This document shows positions 24,291 to 32,850 of a stretch of DNA of 42,182 nt, in pieces. The notes below the pieces were generated by a model, which saw only the letters and a list, made by a program, of their open reading frames with translations, ran no database searches and had not been told where the DNA came from. This DNA comes from Synechococcales cyanobacterium bin59.metabat.ball.084 (GTDB taxonomy: Bacteria > Cyanobacteriota > Cyanobacteriia > Cyanobacteriales > Chamaesiphonaceae), in assembly GCA_013297675.1 (NCBI GenBank), contig JAAFHZ010000026.1:1-42182 (forward strand), in the 5' to 3' direction. Position 1 is the first letter of the stretch, and the number at the start of each line of letters is the position of its first letter. Position numbers and translations under genes: made by a program.

Positions 24291-25349
24291 CTATATATCA
24301 CGAACACCGTGATCCATTGATTTCATTTGAGCTGTAACCGGCGCAGTTTTCTTAATCTTAGGCTGGGGCTTGTCTCCGGCCAAACTTAAGAAAGTATTGA
24401 GAGCGCTGAACTTGGTGGCATAAGTAATTGCCGGTTGTTCATAGCCCTTAAGCTGTACCGAACACTGTTTGAACACTCTATTTTCACCAATCAACGGCAG
24501 TACATATTGGTAAGTCTCGCTGCCGATCGCAATTTCTGCGCCAATTTCTTTGGTGATGCTTTCTAACCGAAAAGCCGAATTCACGGTATCACCCAACGCC
24601 GTATAGTCTGGCTGGCTGCTACTGCCAGCATTGCCCACCATCCCATAGCCCGTATTAATTCCGGCACCTACCCGTAGCTCAAAAGGCAAAGGATAGCGCT
24701 TACTCAGGGCTTTGGTCATGCGATCGATATCATTCAGGGCGTGCAAAATACCCATCATTTCTTGCTTGGTGACAGTCTCAGAGTTGTGAAACCACAGAGC
24801 CATCACCGCATCACCAATATACTTATCTACCCAGCTACCATAGCGGCGGATAATATGCCCAGCATTGCGGAACCAAGTTGTCATCACTTCCGAAAGCAAA
24901 TTCTCATCGGTCTGCCGAGCCAATACCGTATAGTTACGCATATCTACCACCATCACCGACATTAGCTTCCGCACATGCAAGATCGAAGTAACAGTGCCAT
25001 CTAGCGTCATTTCATCGCCGCTGTTCACAGCAGCTTCTTCGATCTGAGGCCGGAAAAACTTCAGTTCAGTCTGACCAAAGGTGACAGTATCTCCATCATG
25101 GATAATGAGGGGAACGCTTACTCTCCGTCCATTCACAAAAGTACCGTTGCTACTGCCCATATCAATTAGGTAGTAACCACTTTCGGTACTTTGCAGCATG
25201 GCATGATTGCGCGAGATACAGCGATCTTTGATCACAATATTGCTTTCTTCACCCCTACCAACCGTCCAGCACTTGCCTTCCACGAGGGCAAAGCGGCGAG
25301 TGCCAGAATCGGCTTGCAGCACTAAGTAGGCAGAGGGTCCTTGATTCAC
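24291..25349 (-). CDS. FHA domain-class III adenylate cyclase
   Basis: 352 residues. An FHA domain spans about 22-100 (WTVGRGEESNIVIKD, ISRNHAML, DMGSSNGTFVNGRRV), a phosphothreonine-binding module. The cyclase domain spans about 130-320. Both metal Asp are present (VVDMRNYT and YIGDAVMALW). The base-selecting pair is Lys in WVDKYIGD and Asp in QPDYTALGD, which indicates ATP. The transition-state Asn/Arg are in DTVNSAFRLE. It should make cAMP in the cytoplasm, with activity or location controlled by binding a phosphorylated partner. cAMP in cyanobacteria controls motility and light or carbon responses. The C-terminal 35 residues are disordered. Confidence 0.92.
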   Translation of the reverse strand: MNQGPSAYLVLQADSGTRRFALVEGKCWTVGRGEESNIVIKDRCISRNHAMLQSTESGYYLIDMGSSNGTFVNGRRVSVPLIIHDGDTVTFGQTELKFFRPQIEEAAVNSGDEMTLDGTVTSILHVRKLMSVMVVDMRNYTVLARQTDENLLSEVMTTWFRNAGHIIRRYGSWVDKYIGDAVMALWFHNSETVTKQEMMGILHALNDIDRMTKALSKRYPLPFELRVGAGINTGYGMVGNAGSSSQPDYTALGDTVNSAFRLESITKEIGAEIAIGSETYQYVLPLIGENRVFKQCSVQLKGYEQPAITYATKFSALNTFLSLAGDKPQPKIKKTAPVTAQMKSMDHGVRDI

Positions 25350-25449
25350 AACAGAGGAGGCGAGGGGGAACTAAATAACTTACAGAGATTGGTAGAGATA
25401 AAAAGGAAATATTTTTGTAATAAATTGAGTTTCAAGAAAAACTACATGT

Positions 25450-26160
25450 TTACATCGATTGTGCGCCAGATTGCGCGAAAGCGGCAACGACTAAAAACAA
25501 GCTATCCACAAAAATAGTGGTTAATACAGCACCGCTAAAAGCGTACCAGTGATTTTTCTTTTGACCTAAACAGATTATGCCCAAGCTCAATAGTAAAGTC
25601 ACCAATAGTGCAGCCCAAGTTGTGCCTCTGGGAGTTTGAACTTGGCCGATCGCTGCTTGCAGCAAGGGCGCAACCAAATCTGGCTGGGCTACCATTACCT
25701 GCTGCCAATACTGTACCAAATCAACTGCATATATATATAGATCAGTGGCGGCAGTACCTAATAATGAACCCAGATAAAACAGACTACCAACCTTTCCTTT
25801 ACCCTGCCAGCACAGCCAGAGCACTACCGGTAAGCCGATCGACTCTATGGGCAAATGAATCGCTGGTAGCCACCGCCACCAGCCCCAATAAATTGCCCCA
25901 GCAAACCAGCTCCAGCTAAAGCCAAAGAGCAAGTCGCCCCACAGCTTAGTTTGGGGACGCTGATATAAAAAATAGCTGAGTGCCACCCACAGCATAGTGA
26001 GCGCCAAACATACACCGGGCATCTGTCTTACTAAAGGAGCTTCGATAAATACTGGTATTGATACTAATGCCGCTGCGCCGCAAAATACCTGCCAATGACT
26101 TTCGCCAACCGCCGCCAACCAGCCCTTTGCCAGATTGGGGTTAAAAGTGTTATTTAACAA
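25450..26160 (-). CDS. DUF3120 multi-pass membrane protein
   Basis: 236 residues with about six or seven membrane helices; Trp-rich segments such as FSWSWFAGAIYWGWWRWLP lead into HLPIESIGLPVVLWL. This matches the cyanobacteria-specific DUF3120 pattern. No catalytic motif is visible. The IESIGLP box after an aromatic stretch is the most recognisable part. Function is unknown. It is divergent from uppP, across about 150 bp. Confidence 0.75.
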   Translation of the reverse strand: MLNNTFNPNLAKGWLAAVGESHWQVFCGAAALVSIPVFIEAPLVRQMPGVCLALTMLWVALSYFLYQRPQTKLWGDLLFGFSWSWFAGAIYWGWWRWLPAIHLPIESIGLPVVLWLCWQGKGKVGSLFYLGSLLGTAATDLYIYAVDLVQYWQQVMVAQPDLVAPLLQAAIGQVQTPRGTTWAALLVTLLLSLGIICLGQKKNHWYAFSGAVLTTIFVDSLFLVVAAFAQSGAQSM

Positions 26161-26312
26161 AATGGTTTGTTAAGTTTATTTACTGAATTTTAATTATTCC
26201 TTTAAAGATATCACAAAAATCTCTGGAGGCTAGGCACCGGCCTGTGTACTAGCAAAGAGTATAGAGAGTCCGGGTTTTCCTGTATGCTAGATGGCGATAA
26301 TGTGAGGTTGAT

Positions 26313-27185
26313 ATGGAATATTTGCAGGCAATTATCCTGGGCTTAGTCCAAGGTATTACTGAGTTTCTGCCGATTAGCAGTACGGCACACCTGATTATTT
26401 TTCGCGACGTGCTGGGCTGGGAAGAAGTGACCTGTGCGGCCAATGCGGTTAAATGTGTCCCCCATCCTGGCTGGAGCAAAGCGGCGATCGATGGAATTCA
26501 GCTTGGTAGTGTCGGTGCCGTTTTTGTGTACTTATGGAAAGATATTGTGCAAGTTGTAAAGGGTTCTTGGCAAGCATTTCAGGCTAAAGATTGGCGCAGA
26601 GAAGAATGGAAGCTGCTGGTGGGCATTGCCATTGGGACTTTGCCCGCACTGCTAGTTGGTCTGGCTGTCAAAATGAGTAAAATTCCTTTAGAAAGCTCAT
26701 TGGGTATTGGGGTGATGTCTATCATCATGGCCTTACTATTGGGCGGAGCTGAGCAGGTGGGCAAAAGAGAACGCGATTTTCATAAGCTCAAAATTATGGA
26801 TGGGGTGTTGGTTGGTGCCGCCCAGGCTCTGGCTATCTTGCCCGGTGTTTCCCGTTCTGGCTCGACCATTACCGCATCACTTTTTTTAGGGTTAAAGCGA
26901 GAGACTGCTGCCCGGTTTTCTTTTTTACTAGGATTGCCAACTTTAACTTTGGTAACTTTGATACAAACCAAGGATGTCTTGGCAAATAAAGCCATGATTA
27001 TGCCGATGATTGTAGGTATCATTGCCACTTTCGTTTTTTCTTACTTATCCATGGCCTGGTTAATGAAGTTTTTGAAAAATCAGAGCACCTGGGTATTTGT
27101 CTGGTATCGCTTGGCTTTTGGCTTGGCCATCTTAGGCGCGTTAGTATTTGGTAATGGCAAACTACCTAACCTGGGAGCATTATGA
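26313..27185 (+). CDS. uppP: undecaprenyl-diphosphatase
   Basis: 290 residues, multi-pass. The two signature motifs are LGLVQGITEFLPISSTAHL (the Glu-rich motif) and ILPGVSRSGSTITASLFLG (PGxSRSGxT). It removes phosphate from undecaprenyl diphosphate on the outer face of the plasma membrane so that the carrier can be reused for peptidoglycan and polysaccharide synthesis. GAGG lies 5 bases before ATG, and a TATGCT -10-like box is at about 26283. Its stop overlaps the next ATG by 4 bp, giving coupled translation. Confidence 0.95.
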   Translation: MEYLQAIILGLVQGITEFLPISSTAHLIIFRDVLGWEEVTCAANAVKCVPHPGWSKAAIDGIQLGSVGAVFVYLWKDIVQVVKGSWQAFQAKDWRREEWKLLVGIAIGTLPALLVGLAVKMSKIPLESSLGIGVMSIIMALLLGGAEQVGKRERDFHKLKIMDGVLVGAAQALAILPGVSRSGSTITASLFLGLKRETAARFSFLLGLPTLTLVTLIQTKDVLANKAMIMPMIVGIIATFVFSYLSMAWLMKFLKNQSTWVFVWYRLAFGLAILGALVFGNGKLPNLGAL

Positions 27186-28540
27186 GCGACGCGGCGATCA
27201 AACCAGCCGAAATTAGTGGCGTAGTTCCTGGCTCGATCGCTGAGGAAGTTGGTTTCAGCCCAGGCGATCGACTAGTAGCCATCAATGGTCAACCGCTGCG
27301 AGATCTGATTGACTATCGGTTTTTCTGCGCCGAAGAATTCCTGACCCTAGAGGTGTTAGACGATCGCAATCGTCCTCACCGCATTGAAATCGAAAAAGAT
27401 TTTGATGAAGATCTGGGCTTGGAATTTGCCTCTGCTTTGTTTGATGGCTTGATCCAGTGCAATAATCGCTGCCCTTTTTGCTTTATCGACCAACAGCCTC
27501 CTGGTAAACGGGCTTCGCTGTACTTCAAAGATGACGACTATCGCCTGAGCTTTTTGTATGGCAGCTACTTGACCTTGACTAACCTAAGCACCCATGAATG
27601 GGAGCGGATCGATCGGCTGCGTCTTTCGCCCCTGTTTGTCTCGGTTCATGCTACTAATCCCGCAGTGCGCAGCCGACTGTTGCAAAACGATCGAGCCGGA
27701 AAAATCTTAGAACAATTGGCTTGGTTCCAAACTCACCGCTTACAAATACATGCTCAGGTCGTACTCTGTCCCGGCATTAATGATGGCGCAGAGCTAGAGC
27801 GCACCATTCGAGACTTGGGATCATTCCATCAAGGAGACATCCCCGCCGTGGCTTCAGTCGCCGTAGTGCCGGTCGGACTCACTAAATTTCGTCCGCCTAG
27901 TGCAGATCCTTTGCTGCCGGTGAGTATGCAAGATGCCCAGCAGGTGATCCAACAAGTGGAAGCCCTGCAAGCCGAGTTTCGCCAAGCCTATGATTCCACC
28001 TTTGTCTGGTTAGCCGATGAATGGTATCTGATTGCCCAGCAAGAACTGCCCAGCAGTGCCAGCTACGAAGATTACCCTCAACTCGGCAACGGGGTCGGTT
28101 CTATCCGGCGGTTTATCGATGATTTCACTGCCGAGATTGCTGATTGTCAGCCACCAGCTCAAGCTGTAACTTATACTTGGGTAGTGGGTAATGCCGTTGC
28201 TCAAGCTTTCGAGCCGATTGTCGATCGACTGAATCAGTTTGCAGGTTTGCAAATCAATTTGGTACCGATCGCCAGCGACTACTGGGGACAAACCATGACC
28301 GTAACCGGTCTGATCACTGGCCAAGATTTGGTCAAAAATCTCCAGAAACTACCCCTAGGTGATGGAATATTGATTCCAACCGTCATGCTCAAACACGACG
28401 AGGCTAAATTCTTGGATGATATGACTCTCGCTGAGTTGGAGCAAACGCTAGGCGTACCAGCGTTGCCCGTCGCAGACATTGCCGATTTTCTGGCAATAGT
28501 TGGTATAAACACCCAAATTTCTGATGACAATTGGGGCTAA
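27182..28540 (+). CDS. PDZ-containing putative FeS oxidoreductase (TIGR03279 / DUF512)
   Basis: 452 residues. An N-terminal PDZ-like domain (about 10-70: GVVPGSIAEEVGFSPGDRLVAING) is followed by a radical-SAM-like region with CNNRCPFCFIDQQPPGKRASL (Cys-x4-Cys-x2-Cys at about 97-105), DDDYRLSFLYG and LFVSVHATNP. The DUF512 domain follows (about 290-450). The family is conserved across cyanobacteria and Clostridia; its reaction is unknown. The cysteine spacing is one residue longer than the classical CxxxCxxC. Translational coupling to uppP (ATGA overlap) may hint at an envelope-related substrate, though this is inference. Confidence 0.9.
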   Translation: MSDAAIKPAEISGVVPGSIAEEVGFSPGDRLVAINGQPLRDLIDYRFFCAEEFLTLEVLDDRNRPHRIEIEKDFDEDLGLEFASALFDGLIQCNNRCPFCFIDQQPPGKRASLYFKDDDYRLSFLYGSYLTLTNLSTHEWERIDRLRLSPLFVSVHATNPAVRSRLLQNDRAGKILEQLAWFQTHRLQIHAQVVLCPGINDGAELERTIRDLGSFHQGDIPAVASVAVVPVGLTKFRPPSADPLLPVSMQDAQQVIQQVEALQAEFRQAYDSTFVWLADEWYLIAQQELPSSASYEDYPQLGNGVGSIRRFIDDFTAEIADCQPPAQAVTYTWVVGNAVAQAFEPIVDRLNQFAGLQINLVPIASDYWGQTMTVTGLITGQDLVKNLQKLPLGDGILIPTVMLKHDEAKFLDDMTLAELEQTLGVPALPVADIADFLAIVGINTQISDDNWG

Positions 28541-28674
28541 AAAATGCTAACTAGTATTTAAGCGCTGTGTCTGAATTTTCATCAAACTGAATTTTTTGAT
28601 CCACCGATTGAAGCCTCCCAAAATCGCCCAAAGTAATTGTGAATTAACATCAAAGAACAAAGAACCAACCCCAA

Positions 28675-30063
28675 ATGACTATTTTCAAACCGTCTAAAAC
28701 TCTTGGTGCAATATTCCTCTTGACTGCTTCAGCAGCGGCACCGGCTAGCGCCCAAAGTAATGCTCCAGCACCAGCCAGGAGTCCCAATCAAAACCAGAAT
28801 CTACTACAACGCCAGTCCAAGCCCAGCGATGTCAGAATTCAAAGTAGTCGCAGTCTGACATTGCGCCAAGCTTTAGACTTATCAGAAAAAAATAACCGAG
28901 AAATCGAAGCTGCCCGCTTACAAATCGATCGCAGTACAGCCTCGATCAGAGAAGCTCAAGCGGCAGAATCGCTCACGGTAACTGCTGATGGCTCTCTTAC
29001 CAACAGTGGTGCTCCGTTAATTTCTAATAATGCGCTAGGAAATGCTGGTACACCGTTACGCGCTGGCATTGAAGCGGGTTATGCCATTTCTTCGGCTGGT
29101 CGCAACAGTAGCCGGGTCAAGGCCGCAGAAGGTCAGTTGAACTTCAACCGCTTAGAAGTCGATCGCGTTGCTCGTCGAGTGCGCTCAGATGTGATTACAG
29201 CTTATTACGATTTGCAGGAAGCCGATGAACAGCTCAAAATCAACATCGCTGCGGTCAGAAATTCTGAGCGTAGTTTGCGCGATGCCAGGTTACAAGAGCA
29301 AGCTGGACTAGGCACCAAGTTTGACGTGATTCGTGCCGAGGTGCAAAAAGCTACTGCTGAGCAGGATGTCACCAGAATTGCCAGTCAGCAGCTCAATGCC
29401 CGCAAGCGGTTAGCGCAAATTTTGAATGTTACCGAAAACGTAGAATACACCTCTGCTGAAGAAGTCGTACCCCGTGGCACCTGGGATATCAGCTTAGAAA
29501 ACAGCATTATTTTGGCCTATGGCAACCGACCAGAGCTGAAGCAAGCTGGTGTGCAGCGAGAAATTGGGGTACAACAAGCCAATGAAGCTGCCGCTGGCGA
29601 TCAGCCGCAGATTGGTTTGTTTGCTCGCTATGACTTGGGCAAAGATTTTCAGCAATCTGCTGGATTTGCCGATAATTATAGCGTGGGAGCCAGAGTCCGC
29701 TGGGATTTCTTAGATGGTGGAGCCGCTAGCTCACGGGCAGCTCAAGCTCGGGCAACCCAATCAGTTGCCGATACTCAGTACATTACTAGCCGCGATCAGA
29801 TTCGTCTGCAAGTGGAGCAAGCTTACAATACTCTCAACTCCGACCAGCGTAATATCATTACTGCTACTGGTGGACTCAAGCAGGCTGAAGAAAGTCTGCG
29901 TTTGGCTAGACTGCGTTTTGCGGCTGGAGTAGGTACTCAAACCGATGTAATTAGTGCTGAAACAGAATTGACCAGAGCAAAGAGCAACCGCTTAAGAGCA
30001 GTGATTGGTTACAACCGTTCTCTTTCTACTTTAAGAAATGCGGTGTATGCCGGAAATTTCTAG
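28675..30063 (+). CDS. TolC-family outer membrane efflux protein
   Basis: 462 residues. A signal peptide (TLGAIFLLTASAAAPASA) is followed by a Pro/Gln/Asn-rich linker and two tandem OEP repeats. Repeat 1 begins SLTLRQALDLSEKNNREIEAARLQ (about 60) and repeat 2 ENSIILAYGNRPELKQAGVQ (about 270). Long helices such as SVGARVRWDFLDGG and LRLARLRFAAGVGTQTDVISAE are typical of TolC barrels and tunnels. It forms a trimeric export channel in the outer membrane for type I secretion and drug or siderophore efflux. No pump or adaptor gene is adjacent. A strong hairpin follows. Confidence 0.9.
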   Translation: MTIFKPSKTLGAIFLLTASAAAPASAQSNAPAPARSPNQNQNLLQRQSKPSDVRIQSSRSLTLRQALDLSEKNNREIEAARLQIDRSTASIREAQAAESLTVTADGSLTNSGAPLISNNALGNAGTPLRAGIEAGYAISSAGRNSSRVKAAEGQLNFNRLEVDRVARRVRSDVITAYYDLQEADEQLKINIAAVRNSERSLRDARLQEQAGLGTKFDVIRAEVQKATAEQDVTRIASQQLNARKRLAQILNVTENVEYTSAEEVVPRGTWDISLENSIILAYGNRPELKQAGVQREIGVQQANEAAAGDQPQIGLFARYDLGKDFQQSAGFADNYSVGARVRWDFLDGGAASSRAAQARATQSVADTQYITSRDQIRLQVEQAYNTLNSDQRNIITATGGLKQAEESLRLARLRFAAGVGTQTDVISAETELTRAKSNRLRAVIGYNRSLSTLRNAVYAGNF

Positions 30064-30087
30064 CTAATTAGCTATATAACTGATCTT

Positions 30088-30122
30088 GGGGGAGGCGATC
30101 GAATTATTCGATCGCCTCCCCC
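30088..30122 (+). terminator. hairpin after the TolC-like gene
   Basis: Exact 16-bp arms 30088-30103 (GGGGGAGGCGATCGAA) and 30107-30122 with a 3-base loop, 24 bp after the stop codon. The stem contains a GCGATCG (HIP1-like) word. No U-run follows, so it may also be an mRNA-stabilising stem. Confidence 0.7.
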
Positions 30123-30178
30123 CTTGGCAAACGAGCCAAAATTCTTGATAATTCTTAATATAAGTTAGTTGGAAAAAT

Positions 30179-30478
30179 ATGAGCACCATCACCTTTGCCA
30201 AAGAAAACAAAGAAGTCGTTATTGCCCTGGGTTCTAACCTGCGCGAGAAAACTGTCCAAAATGGCATTGATATGTACACTTTCAAGGGCAAGATGATGAA
30301 CTGCGGCGGCTACGGTCAATGCGGTATGTGCAAAGTCGATATCCTCGAAGGTGCCGAAAATCTCTCGCCCCGCACGGAGTTTGAAGAAAAGAAGCTGAAA
30401 AACAAGCCTGCAAGCTTCCGGTTAGCCTGTCAGACGATCGTGAATGGTCCGGTGAAGGTCAATACTAAACCAGCCTAG
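30179..30478 (+). CDS. [2Fe-2S] ferredoxin-like protein
   Basis: 99 residues. Cysteines lie at positions 42, 48, 51 and 84 ([12 protein letters not shown], then FRLACQT), the plant-type C-x5-C-x2-C...C arrangement of a [2Fe-2S] cluster. The surrounding beta-grasp pattern ([18 protein letters not shown]) fits. This is the low-abundance branch related to Synechocystis Slr0148, not the major PetF (which has CRAGACSTC). It is a cytoplasmic or thylakoid-surface electron carrier with unknown partners. It lies between the TolC-like gene and psbM. Confidence 0.85.
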   Translation: MSTITFAKENKEVVIALGSNLREKTVQNGIDMYTFKGKMMNCGGYGQCGMCKVDILEGAENLSPRTEFEEKKLKNKPASFRLACQTIVNGPVKVNTKPA

Positions 30479-30516
30479 ACCATACCGAATTTGTGGCTGG
30501 TTTTTGTAAAGGTTGC

Positions 30517-30545
30517 TTGCTGCAATAGTCGCTCTGCGGTATGCT
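30517..30545 (+). promoter_or_regulatory. sigma70-type promoter of psbM
   Basis: TTGCTG (30517-30522) and TATGCT (30540-30545) with a 17-bp spacer. It predicts a start near 30552 and a leader of about 35 bases before ATG 30587. Confidence 0.65.
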
Positions 30546-30586
30546 AGCTCTTAAATATTCGGTATATTGTTAATTGAGAAAAAAGT

Positions 30587-30697
30587 ATGCAAACTAATAC
30601 TCTTGGCTTTGTAGCTAGCCTGCTATTTATTCTGGTGCCTTCGATTTTTTTGATAATTCTCTTTATTCAAACTAATACTCGTGACACTGGCGCTTAG
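30587..30697 (+). CDS. psbM: photosystem II reaction centre protein M
   Basis: 36 residues (starts MQTNTLGFVASLLFILVP, ends TRDTGA). One membrane helix with the family pattern MQ-N-LGF-A--LF-LVPS-FL-ILYIQT; here SIFLIILFIQT. PsbM sits at the dimer interface of photosystem II in the thylakoid membrane. The length is normal. A 17-bp-spaced promoter lies upstream and a T-tailed terminator downstream, so it is a single-gene unit. It is easily missed because of its size. Confidence 0.93.
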   Translation: MQTNTLGFVASLLFILVPSIFLIILFIQTNTRDTGA

Positions 30698-30759
30698 TAT
30701 TGTGAGTGTCTGATAATATCAGCCACCAAAATATCTTGCATGACTAAGAATCACCAAAG

Positions 30760-30795
30760 GGGCAAAGTAGGTATAAAACCTGCTTTGCCCTTTTT
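30760..30795 (+). terminator. intrinsic terminator of psbM
   Basis: Stem 30760-30772 (GGGCAAAGTAGGT) with 30778-30790 (one T-G wobble), 5-base loop, then TTTTT at 30791-30795. It lies 62 bp after the psbM stop and just before the convergent thrB stop. Confidence 0.85.
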
Positions 30796-30802
30796 GATAT
30801 TG

Positions 30803-31699
30803 CTAGGATATCTGTGCGCCTGCTAGATCTAACTGAAGAATGCGCACGATCGGCTCGATTCCCATTATTTGCCAAGCTGTTGACATAGCTTGGACTACTT
30901 GGTTAGCTCTACTTTCATCAACCAAAGCCAGTAAAGTTGGCCCAGCACCACTAATCACCATCCCATAAGCTCCTGCTGCCACGGCGGCTTGCTCTACCTC
31001 GATATAACCTGTGATCAACTTTTGCCGATAGGGCTGATGAATTCGATCTACCAACCCGGCCTTCACCCATTGACCATTACCGGTCTCTAAACCGCGCATT
31101 AACAGCGCCAAGTGCGAAATATTAAACACCGCATCAGCACGACTATAGGTACTGGGCAAAACCTGTCTGGCTGCCGCTGTAGACAGCTCAAAATTTGGGA
31201 TTGCCACTACTGGCAAAATAGCTGAATGCCAAGGAAGATCGCAAATTTCCCATTTTTCGCCGTAGCTGGCCGCCAACCGACAGCCGCCAATCAAAGCTGG
31301 CACCACGTTATCGGGGTGGCCTTCCATGGCGATCGCCATTTCCATAATTTCGGCTGGACTCAAGGGAAACCCTGCGAGGCCATTACCACCCAACAGCCCA
31401 CCGACGATCGCGGTGGCAGAACTGCCTAAGCCTCGGGCTAAAGGCACTTCTAAGTTAATTTCTAATTTTATTCCTGGTACAGGTCGTTGGAGCCGATCGA
31501 ACACCTTCACAAAGGCTTGGTAAGCCAAGTTCTGAGAGTCTAAGTCTACGCGGTCAGCTTCGGCACCTTGAGCCGTAATCTTCAGACCTTCTGCCAAAGT
31601 AAAAGTAAATTGGTTATACAGGCTCAAGGCTGCACCAATGCAGTCGAAACCTGCACCTAAATTAGCAGTGGTAGCTGGAACTTTAACGCTGACAGACAT
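30803..31699 (-). CDS. thrB: homoserine kinase
   Basis: 298 residues from ATG 31699; an in-frame TTG 6 bases upstream is less likely. GHMP kinase marks: KVPATTANLGAGFDCIGAAL at the N-terminus, the ATP loop PLARGLGSSATAIVGGLLG near residue 90, and the C-terminal GAYGMVISGAGPTLLAL. It phosphorylates homoserine on the way to threonine. GGAG lies 9 bases before ATG but sits in the 3' arm of a 22-bp hairpin (31704-31755), so its accessibility may depend on RNA folding. Confidence 0.95.
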   Translation of the reverse strand: MSVSVKVPATTANLGAGFDCIGAALSLYNQFTFTLAEGLKITAQGAEADRVDLDSQNLAYQAFVKVFDRLQRPVPGIKLEINLEVPLARGLGSSATAIVGGLLGGNGLAGFPLSPAEIMEMAIAMEGHPDNVVPALIGGCRLAASYGEKWEICDLPWHSAILPVVAIPNFELSTAAARQVLPSTYSRADAVFNISHLALLMRGLETGNGQWVKAGLVDRIHQPYRQKLITGYIEVEQAAVAAGAYGMVISGAGPTLLALVDESRANQVVQAMSTAWQIMGIEPIVRILQLDLAGAQIS

Positions 31700-31703
31700 A
31701 GAC

Positions 31704-31755
31704 AAAGGCTCCGATTTTGACTGTAGGTTATTTTACAGTCAAAATCGGAGCCTTT
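31704..31755 (-). terminator. perfect 22-bp hairpin between dgkA and thrB, covering the thrB ribosome binding site
   Basis: Arms 31704-31725 and 31734-31755 are exact reverse complements (plus-strand left arm AAAGGCTCCGATTTTGACTG plus TA) with an 8-base loop. It begins 24 bp after the dgkA stop and ends 4 bp before the thrB ATG on the minus strand. It can terminate dgkA transcripts; the GGAG of thrB is paired within it. A TTGACT word in the 5' arm could act as a -35 for a short or leaderless thrB transcript. Confidence 0.75.
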
Positions 31756-31779
31756 TGCAGAATATGATGGCAGCCAAGG

Positions 31780-32277
31780 CTACTTTAAGCTACTCCAAAA
31801 CAGCAGCGTAAACAGCCGAGGCAAGATCAACCAAGCCGCTACCATCAAAGAAGCCATTGCCGAAATCAACACCGCACCAGCCGCACAATCTTTAGCTACC
31901 TTAGCTAGCTCGTGATAGGTTTTTTCTACTGTTAGGTCTACTACTGACTCGATCGCCGTATTTAATAACTCTAAAGTAAGCACCAAGCTACAGACAATCG
32001 AAATAATGGCCATTTCTACCGGCGGTAATCGGAGATAAGCTCCCAGACAAACCGCCAAAGTTCCTACTGCACAATGAACCCTAAAGTTGCGCTGAGTCAT
32101 GAAAGCATAGCTCACTCCCGCTGAAGCATAGCGGAAACTCGCAAAAAAATTGTTGGCTACTTGCAAAGCCATGTCGCGCTTGTGGGCAGACTTCTTACTC
32201 ACTAATCCAGAAGCTTTAGTTGCCATAGAAACAGAGGGAGAGGTAATTACTGTAGACTCGTCCAGTTTATGTTCCAT
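31780..32277 (-). CDS. dgkA: diacylglycerol/undecaprenol kinase family protein
   Basis: 165 residues. About 40 N-terminal residues form a polar extension. The DAGK core follows with three membrane helices and the signature ELLNTAIESVVDLTV, then HELAKVAKDCAAGAVLI. The conserved Glu and Asn of the active site are present. Gram-positive and cyanobacterial homologues often phosphorylate undecaprenol rather than diacylglycerol. It lies 63 bp after ybeY, in the widely conserved ybeY-dgkA order. The link with uppP (lipid carrier recycling) at 26.3 kb is functional, not positional. Confidence 0.92.
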   Translation of the reverse strand: MEHKLDESTVITSPSVSMATKASGLVSKKSAHKRDMALQVANNFFASFRYASAGVSYAFMTQRNFRVHCAVGTLAVCLGAYLRLPPVEMAIISIVCSLVLTLELLNTAIESVVDLTVEKTYHELAKVAKDCAAGAVLISAMASLMVAAWLILPRLFTLLFWSSLK

Positions 32278-32340
32278 AGCTTGTTTTCCCCACCGTAAAA
32301 AATATGAATTATTTGCTAAGATTCACCATGCCACTGCTAC

Positions 32341-32850
32341 TTATAGCTTAGGATCACTTGCAAACTGTGTCTCAATTACTACATTAATTGTTCCCAGTAG
32401 AATGTCCTGACAAGCCAGCATTGCTGCCAAGCTCTGGTCGTCTGGGTGATCCCAGCCCAGTAGATGCAAAAAACCGTGACTGGCTAGCCACAGTAGTTCG
32501 ATCGAGAGGGAATGACCCTGCACATCGGCCTGCTTCTGAGCAGTTTCTACTGAAATAATAATATCACCCAAATATAGCGGCAGGCTACCCATCTCTGGCG
32601 GTAAGATTATCTCTTCTTCTAAAGCAGCAAAAGCTAATACGTCGGTGGGTCGATCGATCTGGCGGTATTGGGCATTAAGGCTCTGGATTTCGGCATCATC
32701 AGTCAGCCGCAGAGTAATTTCATAATCTGCGGCTGGTGGTAAGCCTAAGTTGGGCTGAGCAATCCAGGTTTGAAAATGCTCTGACCAAGAGGCTTCATCA
32801 ATATCAATAAATAACTGGTCAAGGGTATTTTGAACGGTAAGCTCTAGCAT
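32341..32850 (-). CDS. ybeY: endoribonuclease YbeY (16S rRNA maturation factor)
   Basis: 169 residues. The zinc motif HGFLHLLGWDH (HxxxHxxGxDH) is intact near residue 127. The substrate region LNAQYRQIDRPTDVLAF and LYLGDIIISVE are standard. It processes the 3' end of 16S rRNA and takes part in ribosome quality control. Its start codon directly follows the stop of the DUF3285 gene, with no gap. Confidence 0.96.
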   Translation of the reverse strand: MLELTVQNTLDQLFIDIDEASWSEHFQTWIAQPNLGLPPAADYEITLRLTDDAEIQSLNAQYRQIDRPTDVLAFAALEEEIILPPEMGSLPLYLGDIIISVETAQKQADVQGHSLSIELLWLASHGFLHLLGWDHPDDQSLAAMLACQDILLGTINVVIETQFASDPKL

